A stretch of DNA of 42,774 nt from positions 1 to 42,774 of the forward strand of contig JADGEK010000025.1 of assembly GCA_016744395.1 (NCBI GenBank), written 5' to 3'. The stretch's first letter is position 1. Each line of letters opens with the position of its first letter. Source of the stretch: Gammaproteobacteria bacterium. Lineage in GTDB: Bacteria > Pseudomonadota > Gammaproteobacteria > GRL18. Positions 42,671-42,774 of this stretch are shown here, one piece after another. The position numbers and the translations under genes are program-made. Below the pieces are notes generated by a model, which did not search any database, was not told the origin of the DNA, and saw only the letters and a program-made list of their open reading frames with translations.

Positions 42671-42774
42671 ATGAGTGATTTGGTTAATCAATGGGTTAAA
42701 GAAGAGATTCGTTCATTATCTGCTTATCATGTACCGAACCCAGGTGATATGATAAAACTGGATGCTATGGAAAA
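42671..42774 (+). CDS. hisC: Histidinol-phosphate aminotransferase HisC (5' end, cut by the window edge)
   Basis: Only the first 34 codons are present. They read MSDLVNQWVKEEIRSLSAYHV and go on with PGDMIKLDAME, which matches the HisC start (W...iR.l.aY.vp, then iKLdaMENPY). GGAG (42658-42661) lies nine bases before ATG 42671. The gene order hisG-hisD-hisC supports the assignment. The PLP lysine region is outside the window. Confidence 0.85.
   Translation, partial: MSDLVNQWVKEEIRSLSAYHVPNPGDMIKLDAME

Overview
The window reads as a chromosomal core-genome segment of an AT-rich gammaproteobacterium. The evidence is gene order. perM/bcp/gcvR/dapA/bamC, lptC-lptA-lptB-rpoN-hpf-ptsN-rapZ and mlaFEDB-ibaG-murA-hisG-hisD-hisC are all classic gammaproteobacterial strings, and GreB, RapZ, BamC and the Lpt and Mla systems imply a Gram-negative envelope. 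A short HprK beside a mannose-type EIIA and HPr points away from enterobacteria, toward the wider group of non-enteric gammaproteobacteria such as sulfur oxidisers, methanotrophs or hydrocarbon degraders. Species cannot be named from the sequence alone. There are no tRNA, rRNA, CRISPR, phage or insertion-sequence features.

Layout. Bases 1-5,016: a TusA-type sulfur carrier, two divergent FadL/TodX-type outer-membrane channels separated by 725 bp of AT-rich DNA carrying a perfect 18-bp palindrome, and an exported protein of unknown function. Bases 5,366-15,039: a small unknown gene and a PerM-type permease with overlapping ends, a DUF3108-like exported protein, a convergent PIN-PhoH ATPase with Bcp and GcvR, then forward dapA, bamC and recQ. 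Bases 15,255-18,797: a small unknown protein and the tail-specific protease Prc, divergent from greB. Bases 18,844-24,549: a tightly packed reverse-strand string with mgtE, a sialidase-fold protein plus membrane protein, an ECF sigma factor with a putative membrane anti-sigma, a DUF971-MoaD-like fusion and a small cysteine-containing protein. Bases 24,720-34,641 (reverse): HPr, EIIA-Man, RapZ, short HprK, PtsN, HPF, RpoN, LptB, LptA, LptC, KdsC, a Na+/Ca2+ antiporter and MlaA. Bases 35,143 to the end (forward): a DUF72-like protein, mlaF, mlaE, mlaD, mlaB, ibaG, murA, hisG, hisD and the start of hisC.

How it fits together. The right half is dominated by outer-membrane construction and maintenance: KdsC for Kdo, LptABC for lipopolysaccharide export, MlaA/F/E/D/B for phospholipid asymmetry, and MurA for peptidoglycan. 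These sit beside nitrogen/carbon phosphorelay genes (RpoN, PtsN, HPr, HprK, EIIA, RapZ). Two genes usually found inside these strings are missing here: kdsD (next to kdsC) and mlaC (between mlaD and mlaB). No PTS Enzyme I gene accompanies HPr.

Most of the window is ordinary housekeeping DNA. The unusual parts are: several short tandem repeats (three 13-bp units before tusA, three 21-bp units inside bamC, six 12-14-bp units before mlaF); a pair of related inverted repeats starting GTAGAG; the DUF971-MoaD-like fusion that lacks the terminal Gly-Gly; and the sialidase-like/membrane/sigma/anti-sigma block. I did not find a clear new defence or mobile system.
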